A stretch of DNA of 64,000 nt. It comes from Isoetes taiwanensis. Taxonomy: Eukaryota > Streptophyta > Lycopodiopsida > Isoetales > Isoetaceae. The translations under genes were made by a program, and so were the position numbers. Position 1 is the stretch's first letter, and the number at the start of each line of letters is the position of its first letter. The notes under the pieces were generated by a model. It was not told where the DNA came from, made no database searches, and worked only from the letters and a program-made list of their open reading frames with translations. The DNA lies in NCBI GenBank assembly GCA_021234155.1, contig JAJEKV010000022.1, positions 6,836,132-6,900,131 on the forward strand, in the 5' to 3' direction. This document shows positions 12,180-22,790 of this stretch, in pieces.

Positions 12180-13205
12180 TTGATGACTATCAATGTTTCT
12201 AACATTTGTTTTCCGTGCGCGGCTTATTGGTTTGTATCGACCTTGGTGCGACAAGGGTGCGGCGGTGGGGAGGAATCTTGGGTCGAGAATCGGTTGGAAA
12301 GTAGGGCGTGCACCTATCTAATACAGTTGATCTTTGGAAGGTTGCCTTTGTTCTCGACTTCTTTTCGGTGGTGCTTTTTAGGCGGCGGTGTCGAAAGAGC
12401 TATAAAACATTGTCTTTGAGAGGCGACGAGAAGCTGGAAATTAAGCTTATGCAGATATTCAGAGCAACTTCGATGTCATGTTAGGCGAGAAAAAAATCAA
12501 AGAGCTCGGGCACTACTGAGGAAGATAAAAGAGGGAAAGAAGAAGGCCTCTACTTCCAAAACCGCTCCTCGACCTCGACTTCACCCCCGAGACACCTTGT
12601 CCGTTCTCGTCTACAACTATAAACGAAGTGCAATCAGTTCGAGGACGGGGACAAGAGCGCGATTCAAGTCTGACTCAAAAAGGCGTGACCCTAGGCTCTC
12701 GGTTGGAACTATTTAGGCGAAGAAAAACAACATCAACGCCTTTTTGGCGAGGGGGGACTGGTGAATACTCGGGGACATGATTGAGGCGACCTCAAAGTTC
12801 GAGGAGGAGGTTGCTAGGGAGCGACTGCATCGTTGTCATGGAAACACGGGGAAGGGGACAATCAGGATGGAGAGGATGTGGTCCCCAACACGATGAGCAG
12901 TCAAGATGTAGAGGAAGAGGTGGCGAACACAGAAGACAATCAAGGTGCACATGATGAGAATGAGGAACTGGGGCCCGAAGATTTTATGCAAAGAATGGAA
13001 TTGATCAAAGAGGCAGCACAACAACCTCATTGACATGGAGAACCCGATGGGGATCATTCGGAAGATGTGCCTCAGACAGAATGGCGACTTATGAGTTGAA
13101 AATACGTGAAATATGTTAATAACAATTGTTCATACTTCTTTTTCAGAAATGATAACGTTGCACTCATTTCCTTGTCTTAAATTTCTCTAGTTTACTTTGC
13201 TAACC

Positions 13206-13227
13206 AAATTGGGCGCCCGCCGAATTT
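13206..13227. repeat. Near-palindrome, spacer CC, one mismatch
   Basis: AAATTGGGCG, CC, CGCCGAATTT, with CC/GG extending the symmetry outside. The copy A counterpart (2,224-2,244) is more degraded. Confidence 0.8.
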
Positions 13228-13913
13228 GGCTAACCCTTACAAACTATAGCCTTTTATTAAATTTATTTGACTCGCTATCCTCGCGATAAATTGGCGGGCG
13301 CCCAATTCTTGCGAAGTAAGCGCCATCAAACATGAAGTGAAGTGGGGCTGCGAAGCGGTGGAGATCAAAAGCGAGACCCTCGGGAATTACCAGTGCGTTA
13401 CATTATATAATATTGACTATGCTTATTACATCCTTACAACATTATTATATCCTTGTCGGGTACATTAACATATCCGAGTGTACAAAAGTCACTCGTAGCG
13501 TCGATCAGCGTCCTTGAGGCGATGCCATTCGACTCAAAGATCTGGCGGTCGGGAAGCCAATATCTGGTGGACCTCAACACGCAGGTGAGCTTCACGCAAT
13601 TACTCTTAACTTTGAGTCCATCGCTTGGAATTTGGAGCCATGGATCAAGACTAACACGGTCATATATTTGGGCAAATATCGTTGTAACTCAAGTAGCACT
13701 TGAAGGATCGGATGTTCTCAGGACGATCCGGCAAGGAAACCATGAGAGATGAATGCGGTGGAGCTGCTTTTATAGGCGTGTGAAATTATTGATGTCAATT
13801 ATTGGCGTACATACTTTAGCCCAGCGGTGTAGTATAAGGTACACCTATCTGACCTTGCTTGAAATTGGGCGGCAGCCCAATTTCGCGCATCCTCGATATG
13901 AGCATTCAAGGGC

Positions 13914-13935
13914 AAAGTGGGCGGGCGCCCAATTT
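13914..13935. repeat. Near-palindrome variant (AAAGTGGGCG left arm)
   Basis: Same variant arm, GG spacer and flanks as 2,915-2,936 in copy A. A related site with one core mismatch lies at 13,862-13,883. Confidence 0.85.
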
Positions 13936-14984
13936 CACCAGGACATGTTGGACAAGTTGCACATATAGAAGACAAGTTGTACTAATACTTTATCTCATAG
14001 ATGATTCTGATCCGATTACAACAAGATGACAAGCGTTCATTTAGGGGACTCTTACGAGTCATTTTCACGGGCACCCAGTGATCTTCTCTATCATGTACAT
14101 TTGATGCTCTCTATTCCATATCGGATGGATGATAACGTCGAAGGGATCGGGATAATGGCGAGGATTTAGGCGATTGTGGTCATCCAGTCTTCCATGGGTA
14201 TCTCTCGCTCGCGGCCTTTGCTTGAAGTTTTCGTGATTCATCTTGCGGTTGATGGAATCACGTTCGGGACAGGCCCGAGACCACATGGCTGAGCGAAGGC
14301 CAAATTTGATGGTCAAAATTGGTTTGAGATATATTTATACCCACAATCATTATTGAAGGTATTATGCATAAAGATTATTGGATGTACACCGTATATACAA
14401 CCAATAATCTTGCTCTGATAGTCATCAATAATTCCTTGGCTATAAATATAGCTGCATTCGGCCCCACTGACACATTCATTTGCCATGTCTCGCCATCTTC
14501 ACAGGCCCCATGTTGACACCCTTACTTGCCTTATGACCTATGGCGATCTTTATGCTGCGAGTTGAAAGGATCTCTCTCGATCCTGGTGTATGGTATAGCT
14601 CTTGGTGAAAGAAAGACTCCCCGTGAGTATCATGTTACTATCCATATTGTGTGGGTTGGGTTCCTTGAGGCTTTTGAGATTAATAGAATCACCAATAATT
14701 ACAATCTATGACTCATGTATTTCATAACTTTATATGATATGATGATGTAAGCATGTTGTGCATGATTACATTGTTATGTTTCGAGTTGTTATCTTGGTTA
14801 CGATCTCGTTTTCTCGTTTTCCTTTTGCACGCAAGAAGGAAAGTGGGCGGGCGTAATTTTTCACGAAAGTGGAAGCCTTCATGAAACTACCTTCAGGCCA
14901 TCGAAGGGGCAAAGTCGTGACCTTGGGTTTGGAGGAGACTATTCCCGAAAGAAAATGGGCGGGCGCCCAATTTCCTCTGGAAGG

Positions 14985-15006
14985 AAAGTGGGCGGGCGCC
15001 CAATTT
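14985..15006. repeat. Near-palindrome with extended arms
   Basis: AAAGTGGGCG, GG, CGCCCAATTT, as at 3,983-4,004. A second near-copy lies 32 bp upstream at 14,953-14,973; its copy A equivalent (3,955-3,971) is truncated. Confidence 0.85.
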
Positions 15007-16040
15007 CCTCAGGAGGCCTCCATGAAATAAGATATTGCTGTTCAGAAGTTGCACGTCATTGGGATGTTCTCAATGTAGACAAAAACATTCTATTCACATA
15101 GGAATGGAGTACATGGATGGATTACGTAGATAATAATATCAACTAAACAACATGCGTCGAAGGCATAGGTTGAACAGAATGACAATAGATAATAATAGAT
15201 AATATTAAACATGGACGTTTCAGTCAATATCCAGTTCCACCGCAATTAGATCCCCGGTTGGAACTCGATATGTCTTGTCGGCGATCTGGATCGGCCAGTC
15301 ATCAGATTACGCCATCGGATAGGGAGTCCGAGGATGAGTTTGATTACCAAAGCCACCGCATTTGCCTCTTTTCCTTCTTGTAAAGCTTCTTAAACAACGC
15401 CCAGGAAAGTGTTGTGCAGCCAAACATCCTCCATTTTCAGCAACCTCTTGAACTTACGCCTGTAAATATGGCGTTTCAAGGAAATCAAAGCGACCTTCCA
15501 GCTCTACCACACTAAGGTCATCCGGCTCATCGCCATCCTTCATCAACTCTCCACGACGAATGAGCTTCCTGAGTTGGCTTCTCATTTCTTCTGTGCCATT
15601 TTGGTTTATCTCGTTCTGCACCTCAACCTGAAGCTGATTCGCATGAGCTAATATTGGCTCGTGATATGTACATTTCGCTCATTGTGAATCCATGCTTTCA
15701 TTGCGCTGGTTGGGACCATTCGGTAGCGCGAATATGAATCTACACTATCTTGATTTGCGAATGCCAGAACAACGGCGTGGCGAGACCACGATCTCAGAAG
15801 GCGCTTGGGCGAGACACAAACTTCGGTTGGCACTTTTTTTGTGCTTTATAGATACAAGGCACCTGCCATCCCACCTACACGCACACATTTGAAAATTTGC
15901 ATCATTCTACTAAATAAAACCCTTATTTTCTAAAAACGGGTACATTTGGGAGTCATATGGACTCGACCAAAGTCACAATTAATGAAATTATACTTTACTC
16001 TATTTGTTCTTGATAGCCGTGTACACGAGATGGACACAAG

Positions 16041-16906
16041 ATGATTACATCACCTTCTTCAACACATCGCGGTGGTTTTTACGGTCGAGATGCATTATAC
16101 TATCGTGACAGTTTGCCCTCCGACATGTCCTACGCCTATGCACTAGGCTGCGCAAATGATCTCGAATGCATTAAAGTGATGAGGCAAGCAAGAATGATAG
16201 ATGAAAACAAAGATAGTGAGTTTAGTACGAGAAAGTAAGATCTCACATGTGCTAATCCTTATGATAGCAATTATGGATGATAAAGAATATGAAATACTCA
16301 AGGGGAAACCGGAAGGTGAGAAGATTGCTTGGCGTGCTATCGGCTAGATGAACCCTAGTGAAGAATGTTTTTATGTCGAATCCAATTGGAAGACAAAGGG
16401 AAAGGGACCTGCCAGATGTGGATGTGGACCTCATAGAGGACCTAAGAGGAAGAGGAGGAAGAAAACCTGGTCGACGCCGTCCTTTGTTCACCAATCAAGT
16501 ATGAGCTACCGACCGCGATAAAGGGGGAAGGCTGAATAAGTACCGGGTTTTCTTTGGCCCTTCGAGTTTTTCGATTGAAGCCTTACGCCCTTTGGAGTCA
16601 ACGTGTTGGGAGTTTCATGTTGGAGGTTATGTCGGGCGGGAAGCTCTGAAGCTAGCTAGGAAATGTCAAAGTGTGGTCTCTGATGGTCAAGCCAAGGACT
16701 TCCTTGATATTTTTTTCGAGAAAGTGTTAGAGGTGGCACCTAGGGGTCCGATAGGTAGTGCAAAAAATAAAGCTTCCACCTCTAAGTCCGAATTACCTCC
16801 GGATCCGGGCTGCAGGCGGGAACAAATGAGAAAGCAGATGGAGCACATAAAGATGAATCTCGACAACCCGGCCCGATTAACTATGCGGCCGAACGCGTGC
16901 CTATAA
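16041..16906 (+). pseudogene. Decayed reading frame in copy B, unknown protein
   Basis: Protein-like segments in successive frames. They include HRGGFYGRDALYYRDSLPSD followed by ALGCANDLECIKVMRQARM (about 16,065-16,205), an acidic/basic stretch (DVDLIEDLRGRGGRK, about 16,420-16,460), WEFHVGGYVGREALKLARKC (about 16,608-16,667), then a Ser/Lys-rich segment and a Met/Gln-rich helix near 16,830. Copy A keeps parts of the same frames (about 5,100-5,700), which supports past coding. Frameshifts separate the segments, and I do not recognise the family. Confidence 0.35.
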
Positions 16907-17640
16907 TTCCAATCACATTGGAAAATCCCATTTGAAGGTAATGTAGAGAACCTTGACGAAGAAGACAAAATCCAAGATGATACAGTGGATTCGGAAAGCT
17001 CGAAAGTTAGCATAAAGAGTAATGAAGTACCATAGTTCAAACACTAAGTGATGTGGGCGACACTTCGCGCGGACCGAAGACAACCGAGTAAGCTCATCAT
17101 TGCGGATGTTGAACAGAACCGAAAGGTATGTTCTTCAAACAGAAATGAAAATCGCGCCCCAGCGATTTCAATTTTCTTTTTCCTTGTCCGACAAGTGTGT
17201 GCTTTTCTTATTCTGCATCTAAACCGGTTTCCTCCAAAATTACGGTGTTCGATTTGAATGGAGTGCTACGCAAAACGTTACCTAAAGCACAATTCGACCT
17301 ATCATGGTATGCCTGAAACCATTTGAGAACCGCGTCTGAAATGGGTATATCCATGGCCAGTATCACGAAGGAGATGTTAGACCAAGCTTTCACTTTATTT
17401 CGTTGTGCAATTTGGTGCGTCGATGGCGAATAGAAATATCTGAGGAAGTTTTGAGAGTAGTTCTGAATTACATAGAGATTGGGCATCCGTTTGGGATCGA
17501 GCAAATGTAAGTCATTCAATAACCGAAGGATCCTACAAAAAAAAAAAATTTTTGTGAAATGCTTGGCGACATGATGGATGACTTGGGCGTTGGGGAGAAG
17601 GAAGACATCATTATAGTTGATGATGGCCTTGAAGTGTTGC

Positions 17641-18640
17641 TTCAATCAATCCGCGATCACTAAATCCACCATCCTATCGTCACGAAGAAGATTTTGACAA
17701 AGATGACTTCACCGCCGTTTTGTCGATTGTCTTGCACCGAAATAGCTCTGAGGAGAAAAACGGTCGAAGAGATACAAACACTACACATAACTTGATCGGA
17801 CGGGGAAATTGATAGGGACCTAGAGAAAATCGTTCTAGAAAGGGAACTTTTTGATATATATGTATACAGAAATACACTTTCCAAAAAGTTTTGAATATGA
17901 AATATACTTTACACCAACCTTTCGAATATATATTGTGTTCTTATATCAAAGACATTATTGGTTTCGTGATATGTATTGTTTTTATATTATGTGTATGGTT
18001 TGCTATACTTGCAATAATTTGTATGTATATACCATCAATAATTTAGGTGTGTATAAATAGGTATGCATGAAATTGGCAAACCATCGGCCCGGCCTCATAT
18101 ACACGCTTGTTATTATGGCACATTCTATTACTGCTAGATGAACCATGCGACCTACTGCGGTGCCCTTGAGCTAGAAATAGAACTTCGAGGATCGGGTTTG
18201 ATATCGTTGCTATGAATCCCGGCCCGCTTTCTATCCGATCCCTTTGATGTTGTAATCCATCTTATATGGAATCCGAGCATGGTTTGTTCATGATCGACAG
18301 ATCTCAAACCGCCTCTGGCGCTTTGTCGGACGATGATTGGGATTAGTTTTAAAGTTTATGTTCCACTATAATACGTTATTTATGCGAATAAAATCGGCAT
18401 ACCACGGCGATTTGAACCACGAAAAATCTCCGGTTTGTAGCAACTTGCTTTGTCGTTATTTATTCGTAAAGCACTACAATTTCAATGTTTAGATTTCATT
18501 GTCGTCGGTGATTGTACGAATTAATAAGCAATTTCCTACTTTTTATATTGCCAACATTCTCTCATAATATGGGTCATTAGCACCGAATATTTGGATGCCT
18601 TTGCATTTCAACATAAAATGTATCTTCCTAGCCCGAAAAT
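17641..18640. other. Unassigned AT-rich stretch
   Basis: A short acidic frame (EIDRDLEKIVLERELFDIYV, about 17,805-17,865) continues coding-like sequence from copy B. After about 17,880 the DNA is AT-rich, and I see no gene, repeat or terminal structure. Confidence 0.4.
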
Positions 18641-20830
18641 GAACTCAGTGCAAAAGTGTGGTTAATTCAATATAATGGTCAATAAAAGGCTTATACGGCG
18701 CGATTTTGGAATAGACATAATCCCAATTTAATTGAATGATGGTTATAAAGAGAAGACAGAGACAAAGGAACAATGAAGAAGCAGATAAGAGCAAGTAATG
18801 CCGGAATGCAAACAATGGAATGAATAAAAATGAAGGAGAACACGATGGAGGAATGCTATGAGGGATGGAAACGGGAACATAAGAATGAAGAAGACAATGG
18901 AATAGTGCAGTAAGAGATGAGGGAAGGAACTTATGGGACAAGAGCAGACAGAGCCACGAACATGATGTCATCATCAAAGTAACGATCTCAAATGACTAAT
19001 GTCCAATAAATACTACACTAACAAAGATACTATAAAAGCAAACTATCCTAACTAGCAATAGAAGACAAAGAAACCAAAGAAGGAACCAATGTGACTAATA
19101 TAGTAATAATGTCACTAGAGTTAAACAGAACAATAAGCTAAAGAAAATAAATTAAGAAAACAATGCAAACACAACCAAATAGAGAAAAGATATTAAATGG
19201 AGCTACCGAGATAATGAGGAGTGTATAGAAAATGGAGCGCACCAAACCCATAATGAAGCATGTAGAATCTAATCGAATAAAGAAAGGGAGGAACGAGTCC
19301 ACAAAGGTCACTGCAACAAAAAAGAATGCACAAATGAAGCTGATGGGACACATGGAACAAGTGGAGTGAATTAACAAAGGATCAATTCGAAAGACATAGA
19401 AACAAACACCCAAGTGACCCAATATAAAACACCTACAAACAAACAAATCGACTGATAGACTGGAACAAATGGAGTTAAAGGCACCAAGTACTTGGAAAAA
19501 GGGAAAATATGGAAAAAAGATGAGCAAAGGAGGGAAAAAATCACATTTAGATAACAAAGCAATGGCAAATGGATGGATTAGAATAGCAAAAGCATGTCCA
19601 GGGAATACAAAATAACTGGAATGATGATATCAAGAAAAGAAACAGAACCTAGAGCAAAAAAGGACAACTGTGATAAACCGGACTAAGCATAAAAAATTTC
19701 AACGCACTTGGCAAAGGTGCACAACTCGCAGTTAGAAGCATAGAAATGTTATGCAAAAGACCTGAGTGAAACAACTAAAACGACGACATAAAAGGAGCTA
19801 GAGGTACCAACCACGAGTAAAAGAGATCAATATCTATGCGAAGCAAAAGTTAAACTGAAGCAAAGGACTAAATGTGGCATGCAAAAGGATCAAAAGAACA
19901 TGTATAAGGAATAGCAAAAGGACACAACTAGAACCCATATGGCCAATTGGAATAGTTGTACAACTGGCACCGAGACAAGAAAGCTACTGGCGAAATGCGA
20001 GAGGTAACATCAGATGTCCATACAAAGGTACGATGATTGGAACAACAAAATCATGATATCCTATGCATGAATCAAAGATCAAATGAAACAAATGAGTTAT
20101 AATGCTAAAAAAGGATTAGAGAAGCAGAATGCATTAGCTAAAACCAGATATACACATGTACAAAGCCCAAAGTACAACAAAAAGCCATGTAGTACAAGGA
20201 TTATCTACCTGATGCATATGACCAAAATATGTATTAAACTAACTGTGTTGAATGTTGAAGGCCAAAAGGAAATGAACGAAACTACAAAAGAATTGACGAA
20301 GAGAAAATATGTACTGCCAATATCACCCACCAAATATACGATCATGAATCCACTAGGACGTCTGGAGCACATAGGGCAGCAAAGGGGCCAACGACACAAA
20401 TAGGAGTAAAAAGGAATAGAACCATAGCAAAGTGTACATGAAACCAGAAAATACGGCAATAAAACTAAGAGCAACTGAGGCAAACCATGACAAAGGGACA
20501 AAATGCAAAACTCAGAAGATGGAGGCTAAAGAGACTAATGGACCAAATGGAGTAAAGAATGGCCAACCATCACCGAAGGAACGGGTGGAATATCAAGAAC
20601 AAAATGGGAGAAAACGAAATGAGGTCAACAAACCTACGGTGGAAAGGTTAAACTATTGGAATGTGGATTGCACTAATGTGGCATGGATAATGTAAAAACA
20701 AATTTGAAGAAAATGAAGCAAAAAAGCAAAGGAATTAAGGGAGAACAAAGAGAATTAAAATAAATAAAGAAATAAAGAAATAAACAAAACAGAATAGGCA
20801 ATATGACAAAAACTAAAAACGTATCATTAG
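18641..20830 (+). other. Purine-rich, gene-free tract
   Basis: The + strand is strongly A+G-rich with scattered short A runs. The - strand therefore yields long Phe/Leu/Ser/Cys-rich open frames (for example 19,138-19,557) that are compositional artefacts. No tandem period, domain or splice structure was seen. Confidence 0.6.
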
Positions 20831-21261
20831 AGGATTTTTGAGGTCAATTAAGGGCCACAACTCCATGCCACGTCAAAAAACGCGCGCCCAATGGGGAGGC
20901 GAGCTTGTACAGAATTTTTATACCGAGCCTCGTAAGTGCCTTCCAGGTGTCACCCTTAGGTAGGTTCGGCAATGCACGTGCCCCGTGCCTCTTGGTGTGG
21001 GTACGATAGGACAGAAACAATAATGATGCTCCCGCCCTCAATTCCTGCCCAAGGTTTTTCATTCCAAAACTTAAATCACAAATTCGTGCCAAGAGAGCTC
21101 AAATCGATATGCTCAAATCAATCTGCTTGCCCCGATTCGGTTGAAGTAAATTTGATGAGCTTCTCTTATTAGTACGTCTATTCTGCCACTCCATAATATT
21201 TTATGTATCGTTTTGTTGCTACAATGGGTAAAAAATGTCAAAGATGTGAAATAAAATACTT

Positions 21262-21811
21262 TTAAGTCCATTGTGAAATTGTGAAGTGCTTAAACAAAAT
21301 AGTGCCCACGGTGCGAATAAGCGTCTCCTTTTGGCAAAGGAAACGTGCTTTTCGCACCGTGACCACTATAGCTTTTTGTTCATTTTTTTCCTTTTTTGCA
21401 AGTCTAATTGCTCCCAAAATCTGTTCTGGTAGTTCTTCATCACTTTGAGCTTCAATAAGGAAGGCAAGATCAACGGTTATACTTGTAATATAACCTATGG
21501 CAAGGTGAGGGATTTCTGAGAAAGGTTTATATCCGCTTCTTTGGGTAGTGACCCTTTGTTCATATTCAAGCTCCGCTATGGCGAGCTTTCTTTTTCTGTG
21601 TCCTCCGCCGGATTTAATTTTAAGCAAAGCGGAGAGGAAGGGCTTGCTTTGAAAAGGGAAGAAAAAAAGCGATTAATGCAGATGATAATATATGGGGTTA
21701 AAGACAGTTGAAAGACTAACTTTGGAATTGAAACAATTTGCTGCTCAATCCATGCATATGATTCGTTAACCAAAGATTCATCGACTTGATTTGACAAATT
21801 CGGCTTGCTTT
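21262..21811 (-). pseudogene. Two-exon gene fragment, unrecognised
   Basis: Read on the - strand, a TTTTACAG acceptor precedes exon A (21,811-21,721), which encodes ESYAWIEQQIVSIP. A GTTAGT donor and a 74 bp intron (21,720-21,647) follow, with acceptor TTTCAAAG. Exon B (21,646-21,262) encodes a basic start (HRKRKLAIAELEYEQ), then YKPFSEIPHLAIGYIT, an acidic EAQSDEELPEQILGAIRL segment, and a stop. The exon junction restores frame exactly. Composition is protein-like, but I do not recognise the family. No start codon exon or promoter is visible, so this is a 3' gene fragment or the end of a gene with distant upstream exons. Confidence 0.4.
21307..21361. repeat. 55 bp fold-back hairpin
   Basis: Outer arms CACGGTGCGAA and TTCGCACCGTG are perfect complements. 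The inner part (AAGCGT.TCCTTT / AAAGGA.ACG.GCTT) pairs imperfectly around TGGC. It lies in the 3' part of the - strand gene fragment's last exon. It could be a small MITE remnant or an RNA hairpin. Confidence 0.65.
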
Positions 21812-22464
21812 CTGTAAAATTAGGCATTTATGCAAGTTCCTCCCCAAGAACTCTTGCCGGGTATTCCAAACGCTATCTTGAGCCTAAAAGCTTGAGCAAT
21901 GAGAGGATTTTGAAGGCCCGACTTTGGCTCGGGCTTCTTAGATTTCGTAGATATGCGGAGACCCGGATAAAGAAGAGCCCGAAACCTTAAATTCCATTCA
22001 TTTTCCAATATAGGGACCTTCCTTCCTTCCGAGCTGAACAAAGGATCAGGCCACACCCACGCAGAGAAGCCAAATGTAAAAATCTGAGCAAAGCACTCAA
22101 AGCGAGAGGGCGCCAAATCTCTAAAAATCAGAGCTATGGAATAGAACAACCACAAAGAAACTCCAAGCTCGGTACATAGAAGAGGGGCAAGCGCAGAGAT
22201 AGGTGGAGGAAACAGGTCCACATGGCCTTTCTACAGGGGACTATTAGAGCCCTTTTTCTTGAAGTAACTGGGAGTGGTGCCCAAGAATTTACTATAAAAA
22301 TTTAGTACCCATGATTACCCGCGGGGAAAGAGGCGCATCGAATCAAAGCATCGCAAATTAGGTCTCCCATTGAAGAAACATACGATGGAGTATATAAGCG
22401 AACCTAGAGGTGCATGAGAAAGGGGCACCGCCATAGGCTGGACCGTAAGCTTCCATGCATAAAT

Positions 22465-22565
22465 AACATGATTGATCCAGGAAGCTCGATATGCATGGAT
22501 TTGGGGAAGCGGCTGACAAGATATGACCGAACATGATTGATCCATTTTTTGGAAGCTCGATATGC
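22465..22565 (+). repeat. Short direct repeat pair
   Basis: AACATGATTGATCCA followed by GGAAGCTCGATATGC occurs at about 22,465 and again at 22,530; the second copy carries a T-run insertion. The unit is about 32-36 bp, with 65 bp between starts. Confidence 0.7.
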
Positions 22566-22790
22566 GCTTTGCCAATCCCGCAGTGCATAAAGACTCAAAC
22601 AAGGGAAATATGACCTCCCAATTTCCCCCCAATTTTCCCGCCACACGCATATGTTGTTATTGTCTTGTTTGTAATTAATAAAGCAGTTACGAACAAGACA
22701 AAAGATTATTATAGGTTTGGGATGGCTTTTTGCCCGAGGCTACAGGTTCGGCATGCCATGTTGGCATTTCTTAGAAGGCCCTTAATTGAC

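Larger units (their letters stand above)
10975..17640. repeat. Long duplicated unit, copy B
   Basis: Direct repeat of copy A. It begins near the shared 'gtgtcggatgat' (about 10,978, matching about 25) and ends near 17,640 after the shared 'gccttgaa'. The offset is about 10.95-11.1 kb and drifts because of many small indels. The copies agree over long runs, then differ at short C/G-rich spots, often in length. Palindromes occupy equivalent positions. Broken coding-like segments persist, including 16,041-16,238 and 16,592-16,906. No known transposon protein was recognised. DNA after 17,640 does not match DNA after 6,545. Confidence 0.85.

Noticed and set aside
1-17640. CRISPR-like array from the repeated palindromes
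   Set aside because: Spacing is irregular (tens to thousands of bases), there are no unique uniform spacers, and the context is a plant genome.
1-17640. Ordinary LTR retrotransposon with 6.6 kb LTRs
   Set aside because: No TG...CA boundaries, primer-binding site, polypurine tract or pol motifs could be seen. It is kept only as an alternative.
17208-17645. 145-codon - strand frame in copy B
   Set aside because: The matching region of copy A does not keep this frame, and the + strand shows better coding-like segments.
19138-19557. 139-codon - strand frame resembling a Phe/Cys-rich membrane protein
   Set aside because: It follows from the purine bias of the + strand. Neighbouring frames look the same and no family motif is present.
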